Assembly: GCF_900215465.1 (NCBI RefSeq)
Contig: NZ_OBEH01000003.1
Span: 586,490 to 650,489, forward strand
DNA: 64,000 bases
Direction of reading: 5' to 3'
From: Flagellimonas pacifica
GTDB taxonomy: Bacteria > Bacteroidota > Bacteroidia > Flavobacteriales > Flavobacteriaceae
The notes beneath the pieces are model-generated. The model saw nothing but the letters and a program-made list of their open reading frames with translations, did no database searches and was not told the origin of the DNA. Position 1 is the stretch's first letter, and the number at the start of each line of letters is the position of its first letter. Position numbers and translations under genes: made by a program. Below, one piece after another: positions 9,722 to 18,671 of the stretch.

Positions 9722-10390
9722 TTAAATGAAACCTCTGTTTTTTGCAGCCAATATCAAGGCAAGGTCATTCTCGTTCTCAGTACCAAAAAGCGATTTTAAA
9801 TGCCGCTTTCTGTTCTCTATGGAAGAAGGGGACAACTGTATGTAGTTCTCCAAATCTTTGTTTTTGGTGCCAATGGAAAGATGGTACAATATCTTTTTAT
9901 CCTTTTCATCCAAACTGATGTCATTGGCCATTTTCTTTCTAATGGCAGAAAGGGCCTTAGAGGAATAATAAGGAGGGTTTAGCGTAACAACTTTAACGGC
10001 ATCTTCCAAAGTTTTGGGATCTATATCCGTTTTTACCAGATACCCGTCTGGATCTACAGATTTAAGAATGCTATTGATCCTATAGCTGTCACTAAAAGAG
10101 GACATGAACACTATTTTGGTCTCGGGCACCAGTTTACGGGCCATTACCCCCAAATTTTCCCCTGTTACGGGCTGGTGCTCGTTGGGAGGAAACAATTGCA
10201 CATCCAAGAACAGGATATCATATTTAAATGAGTTAACCGAATCCTCGATCATTTTTTTGCCTTGATCATAGGTGTTGGCGGTATCCACTATAATATTATA
10301 CCCTTCAAAAACCATCCCTTCAAGGATAAACTTATATCCCAACATGGTCATTTCATGGTCGTCTATGGCTAAAATTCTAAGTGTTTGCAT
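9722..10390 (-). CDS. NarL/FixJ-type response regulator
   Basis: 222-residue two-component regulator: receiver domain (about 1-130) with the acidic pair Asp10-Asp11, phospho-acceptor Asp63 in LFLDVQL, and the conserved Lys in GYLVKTD; then a LuxR-type helix-turn-helix (about 158-218). All phosphorylation residues are intact. It lies 58 bp downstream of a TPR histidine kinase gene on the same strand and is its evident partner. Target genes are unknown. Confidence 0.93.
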   Translation of the reverse strand: MQTLRILAIDDHEMTMLGYKFILEGMVFEGYNIIVDTANTYDQGKKMIEDSVNSFKYDILFLDVQLFPPNEHQPVTGENLGVMARKLVPETKIVFMSSFSDSYRINSILKSVDPDGYLVKTDIDPKTLEDAVKVVTLNPPYYSSKALSAIRKKMANDISLDEKDKKILYHLSIGTKNKDLENYIQLSPSSIENRKRHLKSLFGTENENDLALILAAKNRGFI

Positions 10391-10448
10391 AGTGTTGTTT
10401 TTTGGTTGGTCCTAAACATTTACATTGATCATTTGTTTCTGATCTATA

Positions 10449-12530
10449 CTATATATATTTAGGATCTTCTGGTCTTATGTCATCATAGGGCAGTGTTACC
10501 GTAATGGTAGTACCCTTTCCTTTTTTACTGTCAATATTAAGGGTTCCGTTCATTTTCTTGACCCTCGAAATTACATTACGTAGGCCAATGCCCCTTTTGC
10601 CCTTTCCTTTACCGGTATCAAAACCTACACCATCATCAGAGATTTTCAACTCCAGTAGATTGTCCACAATTTCAAAAGCAACCTTTGCATTGTGGCATTG
10701 GGCATGTTTAACGCAGTTCTGAAGAGATTCTTGGACAATACGGTAAATATTGATCTTTATATCACCATCAAGATTGTCCCATTCCACTCCTTCTGCGTAT
10801 GTAAAAGAACATGAAATCCCTGAAGACTCACCAATGTTATTGATCAAATCTTCCAGAGATACAATAAAGTTATAAAATTTTTGGTAGGATGCATCGCTCA
10901 GTTCGTGCGAAATGGTCCTGATCTCTTCCTCTTGTTCCTGCAGCTTTTCTATAAGTTGCGCCCGGAATTGTACAGATGCTTCATCATCCTTGTTGTTTAG
11001 TTTGCTTAAAATGAGTCGTATCCCCAACATTTCTCCCAAAACACCATCATGCAACTCTTCTGAGATACGCTTTTGCTCCAACTGCTTGCCTTCCTCAAGT
11101 TTTCCATGCTGGGACAACATTAGGTTATAGATCTCTTGGTTGCTCTCTTGCTGCTTTTGTTCAAATTTAAGTTTGTTGTTGCTGATGCGCTGCGAGACAA
11201 TTATAAAGAAGGCCGCTCCTAAAAGTAACAATCCAAGGGCCACACCGGTCCATATTTGTTTTTGTTTGGAGAGCAACTCATTTCTTTGGATCACTTCATC
11301 CGTCTCTAAACGGATACGGGCAAATTTATCCCTGATCGCCCGTTCTTCATCTTTTATTTGTTCATTTAAGGTATAATACTCATTGGAATAGGCTACTGCA
11401 TTTTCAGCATCAATCGTAGTTAGAAGCCTTAATACCTCCAAATGATGGTCATTGTTAGAAGTTTCTTTGGCAATAGCCAATGATTCTTTTGCATATTGTT
11501 TGGCCAAGGTTGAATCTCCTTCTGTTGCTAACAACTCTGCATAATATTGCTTAGCCCGTGCTTGGTCATTTTCTACTGACAGTGATATGCTGTCGTTTAA
11601 ACTGATTGCTTTTTGGAACATTTTTTTTGCTTCACCAAAATCCTTTTCTCCTTTGAAAATAGAATAGCCACGACTTGTTAATACCTTAGAGTACAAAGCA
11701 GGGTTCTCTACACTTAAACTTTTATCATTATAAAGTTCTAGATATGCATTGGCGGATTTTGAATATTCCATGTTTCTTAGGTAGTCATAGGCTATATTGT
11801 TCTTGTTCTCCCACATATAGGAAGTTTTATCGATAGAATTAAATTTTCCTATATCAGCTCCTGCCTTTTTGAAATACTCTAAAGATTTTGTAGAGTTGTT
11901 CATGCCTTGAGCTGTGATTCCCAAAATGTTATTGCAATTGTACAATCTTTTGTAGTCTTCCAAATCTTCAAAAATCCGTAAGGCTTCGGTAATGTTTACC
12001 TCAGCACCCAAATAATCCTTAAAGTAGTTTTGAATCCTTCCCATGCTGTATAAAATCCTACCTCTTAATGAAAGAGAGGTAGAATCCACAGGCATCTGAT
12101 CAAAGCCTTTGTAAGCCTTTTTGTAGTGGAAATAGGCACTGTCCATAACCCCATAAGATTTAAAGAACGCTGCCAAATCCCAATGGGATTCCCCAAGGGC
12201 CTTGTATATTTTTCTGTCTCCCGATAAATCCATGACCTCTTGGTTCATGTTCCTAAAACCTGTTGAATCTTGTAATCTTTTGTAGGCCAAAGAAACTCTG
12301 GACAGATGATCCAAGCTAATGGTATCGTTAGACAGATCGGAAGCCTTTTCCGTAGCTTTTACCAAATACTGCTTGCGCTCATCCATGGATAGTTGGGTGC
12401 TATCCCTTGCAATGTTGATCCACTTGTTTATGAGCACAGATTCGGGAGTATCAACAACCGTTTGGTCACGGGTTTGTTTTCCGCAGCAGGCTAAAAGAAT
12501 TAAAAATAATGTTAATGCCTTGTTTTTCAA
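10449..12530 (-). CDS. TPR-repeat sensor histidine kinase (HisKA_3 type)
   Basis: 693-residue sensor kinase. It begins with a TTG codon: a stop lies four codons upstream and the signal-like KNKALTLFLILLACCGK follows immediately. The periplasmic part (about 30-420) consists of tetratricopeptide-like helical repeats, followed by one membrane helix (about 427-445), a coiled coil, a HisKA_3 dimerisation domain with the phospho-accepting His494 in ELHDGVLGEM, and a HATPase domain (DDGVGFDTG, GIGLRN). Partner regulator directly downstream. The Cys-Cys pair at the signal end may make it a lipoprotein as well as a membrane protein. The ligand is unknown; two tiny lipoproteins are encoded just upstream. 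Confidence 0.92.
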   Translation of the reverse strand: MKNKALTLFLILLACCGKQTRDQTVVDTPESVLINKWINIARDSTQLSMDERKQYLVKATEKASDLSNDTISLDHLSRVSLAYKRLQDSTGFRNMNQEVMDLSGDRKIYKALGESHWDLAAFFKSYGVMDSAYFHYKKAYKGFDQMPVDSTSLSLRGRILYSMGRIQNYFKDYLGAEVNITEALRIFEDLEDYKRLYNCNNILGITAQGMNNSTKSLEYFKKAGADIGKFNSIDKTSYMWENKNNIAYDYLRNMEYSKSANAYLELYNDKSLSVENPALYSKVLTSRGYSIFKGEKDFGEAKKMFQKAISLNDSISLSVENDQARAKQYYAELLATEGDSTLAKQYAKESLAIAKETSNNDHHLEVLRLLTTIDAENAVAYSNEYYTLNEQIKDEERAIRDKFARIRLETDEVIQRNELLSKQKQIWTGVALGLLLLGAAFFIIVSQRISNNKLKFEQKQQESNQEIYNLMLSQHGKLEEGKQLEQKRISEELHDGVLGEMLGIRLILSKLNNKDDEASVQFRAQLIEKLQEQEEEIRTISHELSDASYQKFYNFIVSLEDLINNIGESSGISCSFTYAEGVEWDNLDGDIKINIYRIVQESLQNCVKHAQCHNAKVAFEIVDNLLELKISDDGVGFDTGKGKGKRGIGLRNVISRVKKMNGTLNIDSKKGKGTTITVTLPYDDIRPEDPKYI

Positions 12531-12580
12531 TTGAGTGTACTAAAAAGTAAGCAAATGTTTGTTTTCTTTTACTACAAGGT

Positions 12581-12616
12581 AAAAAAAAAGCCCCAAACCA
12601 TATACGATAAGGGGCT
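12581..12616 (-). terminator. Rho-independent terminator of the small-lipoprotein unit
   Basis: On the minus strand AGCCCC, a loop of about 16 nt, then GGGGCT followed by T8. It lies between the second small lipoprotein gene and the TPR kinase, so the kinase needs its own promoter. Confidence 0.75.
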
Positions 12617-12638
12617 ATGTTTTAAAACTGTTCAATGG

Positions 12639-12857
12639 TTACAATTCTCTATCATCATCCATTGTGGACTGCAAAGCGGAAAAATTGCTTTTTATGATGT
12701 AATTGTCAACATTGCTTTGGTCAATCTTTTTCCTATCTACTTTTGATATTGCCATGTCTTCTGAAAGAGACGCATTTTTATCAGTTGAGCTACTATTGCA
12801 GGACAGCAGAAAAAAAACGGCAATTATACATGTGATTTTTGAGGTTAATATTTTCAT
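12639..12857 (-). CDS. Small lipoprotein (72 aa), candidate signal or accessory peptide
   Basis: 72-residue predicted lipoprotein: signal peptide ending FFLLSCNSS (Cys20), then about 50 polar residues ending STMDDDREL. No known family. A second small lipoprotein encoded immediately upstream also ends in a DDR-containing tail (QSDDRN). Both lie between a LytTR regulator and a TPR sensor kinase and share one terminator, so a signalling or accessory role for that sensor is possible but unproven. Confidence 0.7.
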   Translation of the reverse strand: MKILTSKITCIIAVFFLLSCNSSSTDKNASLSEDMAISKVDRKKIDQSNVDNYIIKSNFSALQSTMDDDREL

Positions 12858-12888
12858 CTTGATATAACTTAAAATTCAAGATGGTACC

Positions 12889-13050
12889 TTAGTTTCTATC
12901 ATCACTTTGAGAAGATGAACCAGTAGAAGAATCTTGGTCTCCCAATTCAGCCATTAGGGCTTCGGTTTCTTTAACATCGGTCTCAGCTTCACAAGAAAAC
13001 ATTCCAAGAGTCAATACGGCTAATGCGATAATACTGAATACTTTTTTCAT
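12889..13050 (-). CDS. Very small lipoprotein (53 aa)
   Basis: 53 residues from the ATG at 13050; the longer frame up to 13125 adds 25 residues that spoil the signal peptide. The signal ends in LGMFSCEAE (lipidated Cys), leaving a mature acidic, Ser-rich peptide of only about 34 residues that ends SSSQSDDRN. It precedes the other small lipoprotein by 31 bp and follows the LytTR regulator gene. Function unknown. Confidence 0.65.
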   Translation of the reverse strand: MKKVFSIIALAVLTLGMFSCEAETDVKETEALMAELGDQDSSTGSSSQSDDRN

Positions 13051-13191
13051 AATACTAGGGTGTTTTAGGTTAGAACTTCTGGTTAATGCAGCCAAGATAT
13101 TATGAGAGGGGAGTGAACAGTGCATGGTACGGATTGTTTTAGTATCCGTACCAATTTTGAGAGAATTTCAAGGAAAACTGTAAGAATTACA

Positions 13192-13926
13192 CTAATTAAG
13201 TGATTTAATGGCCGTTTTGGAGAGCATATCCTTTAGGGCATCTATCTTGTCCTTATAGGTTTTGGAAAAGGGGAGTTCCTCCTCGCTCTCGTTACGTAGT
13301 GTGCAAATAGATTTTCCGTAGTTTATGCGGGAAACATACCTGCTGTTTAGTATATAGCTTTGGTGTATTCTGATAAAGCTTTTGGGCAAACGCTGCTCAA
13401 AAGATTTTAATGTTTTAAAGGCACTTACCACGTTGCCGTCCTTCATAAAGAAGTCTGTGGCGTTGTTGTCAGATTTTAGGTATAAAATCTCATCGGTATC
13501 CAGATAGCGGTAATCATTATAAGATTTTAAACATATGGTAGAGGGCATATGGTGCTTAGGGTGCTTTTTTCTGAGACGCAATATGGTCTTACGAATGTCA
13601 AATTCATTATGTGGTAAGACCCAATAATCAAAAAAGCTGCTCTTTATGGCGTTATATGCATACTTTTTGGTAGGGGAGTAGCCTATAATAATAGGTAGTG
13701 TCTTAACAAACTGGCTAAGCTCAGAGACCATTTGAAAATAGGTCATGCCATCTTCATTAAGGTTAATGAGCACAACATCTGGCACAAACTTTAGAATGGC
13801 GTTTAGCCCTTCGGTCTCATCTTTGGCGATACCTACACATGAGAAATCTCCGTACTCTTGCAAATAAACTTGCAATTGTAGCTTGGAGCTCGCATTAGAA
13901 TCTATTATTAGGTAGGTGTAATTCAT
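13192..13926 (-). CDS. LytTR-type regulator with degenerate receiver domain
   Basis: 244 residues: receiver-like domain (about 1-120) followed by a LytTR DNA-binding domain (about 135-235, with LYLKSDNNATDFF and IRIHQSYILN). The receiver looks non-phosphorylatable: the acceptor Asp is Asn55 in VVLINLN, the conserved Lys is Leu104 in DYWVLPH, and the second acidic residue is Ser10. It is therefore probably controlled by something other than a kinase. It lies upstream of the two tiny lipoprotein genes on the same strand. No kinase adjoins it. Confidence 0.9.
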   Translation of the reverse strand: MNYTYLIIDSNASSKLQLQVYLQEYGDFSCVGIAKDETEGLNAILKFVPDVVLINLNEDGMTYFQMVSELSQFVKTLPIIIGYSPTKKYAYNAIKSSFFDYWVLPHNEFDIRKTILRLRKKHPKHHMPSTICLKSYNDYRYLDTDEILYLKSDNNATDFFMKDGNVVSAFKTLKSFEQRLPKSFIRIHQSYILNSRYVSRINYGKSICTLRNESEEELPFSKTYKDKIDALKDMLSKTAIKSLN

Positions 13927-14057
13927 CGCTAATCTACTGGGTGCAAGTTACTAACGAGTAAAAAAAACTCATTGCAGTTTTCCCTTAAAAAAATTGCAGG
14001 TTTCCCCCAAAATGAAGGATTTTTCGTTAAAATAATATTGTTTTTAGCTAAAACCTA

Positions 14058-15611
14058 CTAATCTACGCTGTTTTCATACGCACCAATATCGGGATCCACT
14101 GTTCTATCCTTCCCTAAAATATCGGTGATTATTGGTGGAAAAATACTGGGGTCTGCAAGGTTGATTGCCGCTGAGCTGTTTCCTATATTAAATTGATTTT
14201 CAAATGGTTTTTGAAAATCTGGATCTTCGTCAAAAATGCTGTTCTGATAATGGTCGGCATCATCAAAATCATATAGGGGGTTGTTTGTAAATTGATTGTT
14301 GGAGTCATTGAATTTTAAGAGGCAATTTTTAAAGTTGAAGTTGAAAGCTGCCCCTGAATCCTGTAAAAACGAAAATTCTATGGGTTGCGTGCCATCCACA
14401 ATACAATTTACAAAAGTGGCATACTCCAGATCTGAGGTGAGGGTCTGGCCATTGGCGGCCGTGGTAAAGTTGTCCAGCAAAAGCGAAGTGCTGGAGCGTG
14501 GACCATTGGTCCAGTAATTGGCAATAGTACAATGGGTAAAAGAATATTTTCCGCCTAGGCTGCCATAAAAAGAACTGCCCCCGGCACTGCCCAGCACCGT
14601 ATTTTCAGCAGTAATGTTTGCAGTTGTGGCCCAAAGGTTATGGCTTTGGCTATTATAAATTTGTACATTTTTGAGCGTTAGGGTTGGTTCGGTCAAAATA
14701 TCATTACCATCTACCCGTAGGCCCACAGTTGCATTTTTAATGGTAAGATGAGAAATATGGTTGTTGCTGCTGCCTTTTCTAATCCAAATGGTTCCCCATT
14801 GGCCTGGTTCATCTGCATAGGTAGGCTCTAAGCGGTCACCTTCAAAAACAACTTCGTTTTTCAAAACTTCTTGATCATCGCTTAGCGCACCATTAATGTT
14901 TAGGGAAGCTCCTTCACTGACCAAAATCCCCGAGTTTTTGTGGAAATGCACGCGCGTACCTGCTTCCATAACCAATGTGTTCCCTATGGAAACAGCTGCA
15001 TATCCGTAGACAACATAGGGTTTTTCTTTGGAGAACTGTAGCTCATCAGGTTCTAGAAAGAACCCTTCAACCCATATTTCTTTTCCATCTTCATCTATAC
15101 CCAAAAGGAGTGACTCCTTTGTACCGTTAGACAGTGTGCGGGGATACAAAAAAACGGCATCCTTGACCAGGGTAACCAACTGCACTTCTTGTTGATTGGC
15201 ACCATTGCCAAACAGTATGGCGTCGGTGTGCAAAAATTCATTCTCTGCGGTTTGGGGAACATCAAAAGTGGTCTCTATGAACACAAAAAGACTGTCTTTG
15301 GCCAATAACGGTATATTGTTGAACTCTTTTCCGGCTTGCCCGTCCACATTGATTCTGTAGCTGCTGTTCTGACCATCTTTAAGGCCCACAAATGGAATAA
15401 GAATATCCTCATTACTCCTGTTATAGACCTTGAGGGTATAGGTACTGCTGCCAATATTGGTGAAAATAGTGTCTAAAAAAACGGTGTCCTTGGAAAATTG
15501 GAGATTGCCAGAGCTGGGTACGTAATCAAAATCTTTTCGACATGAGCTCCATGAGATGGCAAGGACCAACCCAAAAACAATACTGCCCAATTTTAAATAC
15601 CTACGGTTCAC
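14058..15611 (-). CDS. Surface lipoprotein with right-handed beta-helix
   Basis: 517-residue predicted lipoprotein. Signal ends in SWSSCRKDF, followed by a beta-sandwich-like region (about 35-150) and a long parallel beta-helix region (about 200-450) rich in repeated short strands such as NHISHLTIKNATVGL. The C-terminus has the DIGAYE motif common after beta-helix domains. Beta-helix proteins often bind or cleave polysaccharides, but no catalytic residues could be assigned. The GTG start (15611) overlaps the thioesterase stop in a GTGA, so translation is probably coupled. Confidence 0.75.
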   Translation of the reverse strand: MNRRYLKLGSIVFGLVLAISWSSCRKDFDYVPSSGNLQFSKDTVFLDTIFTNIGSSTYTLKVYNRSNEDILIPFVGLKDGQNSSYRINVDGQAGKEFNNIPLLAKDSLFVFIETTFDVPQTAENEFLHTDAILFGNGANQQEVQLVTLVKDAVFLYPRTLSNGTKESLLLGIDEDGKEIWVEGFFLEPDELQFSKEKPYVVYGYAAVSIGNTLVMEAGTRVHFHKNSGILVSEGASLNINGALSDDQEVLKNEVVFEGDRLEPTYADEPGQWGTIWIRKGSSNNHISHLTIKNATVGLRVDGNDILTEPTLTLKNVQIYNSQSHNLWATTANITAENTVLGSAGGSSFYGSLGGKYSFTHCTIANYWTNGPRSSTSLLLDNFTTAANGQTLTSDLEYATFVNCIVDGTQPIEFSFLQDSGAAFNFNFKNCLLKFNDSNNQFTNNPLYDFDDADHYQNSIFDEDPDFQKPFENQFNIGNSSAAINLADPSIFPPIITDILGKDRTVDPDIGAYENSVD

Positions 15612-16003
15612 GTTTTGGCAAATAGATTTTGTATGGATTCTGGAACGCGTTTTGGTTTAAATGTTTTTGCATCCAAAAGACACCATTCCGTACATGCCTT
15701 AACCAATATTTGGCCTGTTTTATTGTTTTTGATTTCCACAACCCTTATGGATAAAGGTCCTTTGGTGTCCTTAATATAGGTAAATACCTCAATGGTGTCT
15801 CCCAGTACTGCAGATTTGGAATAGGTGATATTATGATTTTTGACCACCCATACCATATCATCCCTAATTACTTTGGTAGTTGCTTTAAACCAATGCTTTT
15901 TTGAAACATCTTGAATCCACTCCACATACTTAATATTGTTTACATGGTTCAGTTCATCCAAATGGTTTTGTTCAACAGGAAAGGTTTGGGTGTATGTATG
16001 CAT
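15608..16003 (-). CDS. Hotdog-fold acyl-CoA thioesterase
   Basis: 131-residue member of the 4-hydroxybenzoyl-CoA thioesterase family. It has the N-terminal HLDELNHVNNIKYVEWIQD segment with the catalytic Asp/Asn region, and beta-strands of a single hotdog domain. It hydrolyses an acyl-CoA; the substrate is not predictable from sequence. The ATG overlaps the stop of the preceding glutamine-cyclotransferase gene by one base (TAATG), and its own stop overlaps the next gene's GTG, so three genes form a translationally coupled operon. Confidence 0.88.
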   Translation of the reverse strand: MHTYTQTFPVEQNHLDELNHVNNIKYVEWIQDVSKKHWFKATTKVIRDDMVWVVKNHNITYSKSAVLGDTIEVFTYIKDTKGPLSIRVVEIKNNKTGQILVKACTEWCLLDAKTFKPKRVPESIQNLFAKT

Positions 16004-17091
16004 TAATTTTTCTTTCGGATTTTGACCTCAAAAAGCTTATCCCAGTTTTTACCCGTAACAAAAAAGGTTTCACGTTCCTTATGGTAGGCCACTCCATTGA
16101 GCACGGAATTGCCCTCGTCCCATTGCGGTCCTTTGTTTATCTTGCTTTTAAGCCCTCCAAAATTAATTACACCTTCTATGGCCCCTGAAGTTGCATCAAT
16201 GATCATCATACTTTCTTTTTGATAGACATTGGCGTAGATTTTCCCATTAACGTACTCCAATTCATTTGCCATATTAAAGATGGATTTGTTGGTGACCGTT
16301 TCAATATACCCTTGTTCCTCTAAAGACTCGGGATTTAAAAACCAGATTTTTTCCGTTCCATCACTTTTGAACAATTTTTTGCCATCATTGCACAAACCCC
16401 AACCCTCACGACTTTCGCCGTAGCTGAAATTTTTTATTTTTTCCAGATTAGACGGGTTGTACACATAACCAATCCCACCTTTCCATGTAAGATGGTAAAG
16501 CTTATCGTTCAGTAAGGTGATTCCTTCCCCAAAAACGGTTTTGTCCAAATCTATTTTTTGAATAATCTCTCCAGTCTCAAAATTTACCTTTCTTACGGTA
16601 GAGGCGCCCATTTTTCCAGTACTTTCAAATAATGTTCCATTGCTGAACTCTAGTCCTTGGGTATAGGCTGTTGGATCGTGGGGATAGGTATTGACGATCT
16701 CGTAGGTATAAACCTCGGGGGCATTAGCGGACAAAAGTCGAATCTTTTTTTGAATTTCTACGGAACGTTCCTCAAAGCTGATATTGGCCATAAGGACTTT
16801 ATTTCCCAATGTGGGCATATCCAATTTGATTTTCCCATTGCTCAAAGGCAATTCTTTGCCTTCTATAAAATAGGTCACTTTAGATACTTCAAGATCTTTT
16901 TTGTTTTTTATGGACACACCGACCTCTTGGTTGTGTTGAAACTTATTTTTGTTTCCTTCCAATTGAATATCAAAGAGTTTTGATGGGTCTGAATCGCCTC
17001 CGCAACCCAAGAAAAAAAGTAAGAACCCGCCGATAGAAAATAACTTGACCATGGTTTTAATTGCTTGTTTCATTTTTATGACCTTGTTCAT
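16003..17091 (-). CDS. Glutaminyl-peptide cyclotransferase (glutamine cyclotransferase family) lipoprotein
   Basis: 362-residue protein whose C-terminal two thirds form the five-bladed propeller of the plant/bacterial glutamine cyclotransferase family (YPHDPTAYTQGLEF, GEGITLLNDKLYHLTWK, GWGLCNDGKKLFKSDGT, ELEYVNGKIYANV). The enzyme makes N-terminal pyroglutamate on exported proteins. The N-terminus is a lipoprotein signal ending FFLGCGGDS, followed by an Ig-like segment. Internal ATGs at 17073 and 17052 are also possible starts; a TAAATTTG element at 17127-17120 (minus strand) permits the longest form. First gene of a three-gene operon. Confidence 0.88.
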   Translation of the reverse strand: MNKVIKMKQAIKTMVKLFSIGGFLLFFLGCGGDSDPSKLFDIQLEGNKNKFQHNQEVGVSIKNKKDLEVSKVTYFIEGKELPLSNGKIKLDMPTLGNKVLMANISFEERSVEIQKKIRLLSANAPEVYTYEIVNTYPHDPTAYTQGLEFSNGTLFESTGKMGASTVRKVNFETGEIIQKIDLDKTVFGEGITLLNDKLYHLTWKGGIGYVYNPSNLEKIKNFSYGESREGWGLCNDGKKLFKSDGTEKIWFLNPESLEEQGYIETVTNKSIFNMANELEYVNGKIYANVYQKESMMIIDATSGAIEGVINFGGLKSKINKGPQWDEGNSVLNGVAYHKERETFFVTGKNWDKLFEVKIRKKN

Positions 17092-17113
17092 CGAAATTAA
17101 GGATGAAATAGGA

Positions 17114-17143
17114 TTGCAGCAAATTTAAAAGGTCGTATATTTG
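17114..17143 (+). promoter_or_regulatory. Promoter of the SRP RNA gene
   Basis: TATATTTG (17136-17143) matches TAnnTTTG exactly, with a TTG at 17114-17116 separated by 19 bp, the usual spacing of the -33 element. The RNA begins about 6 bp downstream. A minus-strand TAAATTTG (17127-17120) for the divergent cyclotransferase operon lies between the two boxes, so the promoters overlap. Confidence 0.8.
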
Positions 17144-17148
17144 TCCTT

Positions 17149-17242
17149 GGCAAGTCCTACACGACCAGCTCCTGCAAAATCCCCCAGGGTGGGAACGCAG
17201 CAAGGGTATGCGGTCGTAGCGGTGCGATGTAGGTAGCTTGCC
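17149..17242 (+). ncRNA. ffs: Signal recognition particle RNA, small bacterial (4.5S) type
   Basis: RNA scaffold of the signal recognition particle, which binds Ffh and targets nascent membrane proteins. The sequence holds the conserved apical hairpin core (GCAGCAAGGGTATGCGG-like segment around 17197-17213, preceded by GGTGGGAACG) and closes with GGCAAG (17149-17154) pairing with CTTGCC (17237-17242). A T7 run follows immediately as terminator. Length about 94 nt. No protein gene overlaps it. Confidence 0.93.
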
Positions 17243-17304
17243 TTTTTTTGTGCCCTAAATTCTCATAATCATGTATCTTTCCAATTCAAAAACAAACCGT
17301 GAAA

Positions 17305-18114
17305 ATGGATAAAAAAATTGTTTTGATAACTGGGGGGTCTTCCGGTATAGGGAAATCCATTGGAACTTATTTGACCACCAAAGGTTTTACCGTTTATGGT
17401 ACTACAAGAAATCCTAAAAATTATCCTGATTTTGATGCTTTTGAACTGCTTCAATTGGATGTGAAACAACCGGATAGTATTCAAAAAGCTGTTTCCCAAG
17501 TTGTCTCAAAAGAAAAAAGGCTTGATGTTTTGATCAACAATGCAGGGGTAGGAATTACTGGCCCTGTGGAGGAAACTCCCCACGAAGAGATTTTAAATGT
17601 ATTCGAAACAAATTTTCATGGCCCTGTGCATATGATGAAGGCCGTTCTACCACAAATGCGAAAACAGGGAGGTGGACTTATCATTAACATTACCTCAATT
17701 GCCGGGTATATGGGATTGCCATTTAGAGGATACTATTCTGCCACTAAAGGTGCCCTGGGATTGATAACGGAGGCTTTGAGGATGGAAACCAAAGAGTTTG
17801 GCATTAAGATCACCAATATTGCACCAGGCGACTTTGCTACAAACATTGCTTCAGGAAGATATCATTCACCGGTTTTGGAGGGCTCTGCGTATAAAGAAAA
17901 ATATGCTCAAGCGTTACAAAGTATAAATGGGGATGTGGACAGTGGAGGAGATCCAATACAGGTAGCACATGCCGTTTATAAAATAATCAATAAGAGCAAG
18001 CCTAGGGTTCATAATCCTGTTGGTGCATTTTTACAGAAGTTCTCATTATCCCTAAAGCGAATTCTACCGGACAGGGTTTATGAGAAATTACTACTGAATC
18101 ACTATAAACTATAG
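17305..18114 (+). CDS. Short-chain dehydrogenase/reductase
   Basis: 269-residue NAD(P)-dependent oxidoreductase of the classical SDR family. Seen: cofactor motif TGGSSGIGKS near the N-terminus, NNAG, catalytic Ser in NITSIAG, and YxxxK as YYSATKGAL. The ATG at 17305 is preferred to the GTG two codons upstream. The C-terminal end (LKRILPDRVYEKLL) resembles SDRs acting on hydrophobic substrates, but the substrate is unknown. It follows the SRP RNA on the same strand, with a terminator between. Confidence 0.92.
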   Translation: MDKKIVLITGGSSGIGKSIGTYLTTKGFTVYGTTRNPKNYPDFDAFELLQLDVKQPDSIQKAVSQVVSKEKRLDVLINNAGVGITGPVEETPHEEILNVFETNFHGPVHMMKAVLPQMRKQGGGLIINITSIAGYMGLPFRGYYSATKGALGLITEALRMETKEFGIKITNIAPGDFATNIASGRYHSPVLEGSAYKEKYAQALQSINGDVDSGGDPIQVAHAVYKIINKSKPRVHNPVGAFLQKFSLSLKRILPDRVYEKLLLNHYKL

Positions 18115-18147
18115 CGCTGTGGCATGTTTTTTGATTCATCCAAAGAC

Positions 18148-18567
18148 ATGGAAAAAATCAAAAGCATATTTAAGGTTAGTGTAGCAGTTTCACTGGTGTT
18201 TTTTTTCAGTAGCTGCGATGAAATTCACGAATGTATATTTAACATCAACCCAGAAATTCACAATAAAAGATTGGATATTGGGGTTTTGGGCGTAGAGTAT
18301 TACGATGTTATTACTGCAGAGGTAAGCAATGAAGTTTTTGATAACGATTATATTTATGACTTTGATGTTTACGGCGATCTCCCTCCAGGAATTTTTTTAG
18401 ATTTTGATAGAAGGTCCATTGAAATTTATGGTACTCCAGAAGAAGTGGGGGTTTATAGATTTGAGGTGGAGCTGTCCGTTGAATCTTATGATGAATATGG
18501 TTATGACGGTAGCCCAACATGTGAAGATTCTACCGTAAGGGAGTTTACCATTCAGGTGGTGGAATAA
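18148..18567 (+). CDS. Small lipoprotein with putative Ig-like domain
   Basis: 139 residues from the ATG at 18148; the frame opens eight codons earlier but those residues precede the signal. The signal ends in FFFSSCDEI. The mature part has one Ig-like domain with the putative-Ig pattern GDLPPGIFLDFDRRSIEIYGTPEEVG, as in bacterial surface proteins. It lies 33 bp behind the SDR gene and may be cotranscribed. Function unknown. Confidence 0.7.
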   Translation: MEKIKSIFKVSVAVSLVFFFSSCDEIHECIFNINPEIHNKRLDIGVLGVEYYDVITAEVSNEVFDNDYIYDFDVYGDLPPGIFLDFDRRSIEIYGTPEEVGVYRFEVELSVESYDEYGYDGSPTCEDSTVREFTIQVVE

Positions 18568-18671
18568 CCATTGCCGTGTATTTTGTCAAATATTAATGGC
18601 AACGCTTCTTTCTTATTATTGTAAATTCGCAACTAATTCATTTCTACACAACTTAAAAACAGCACATAAGA

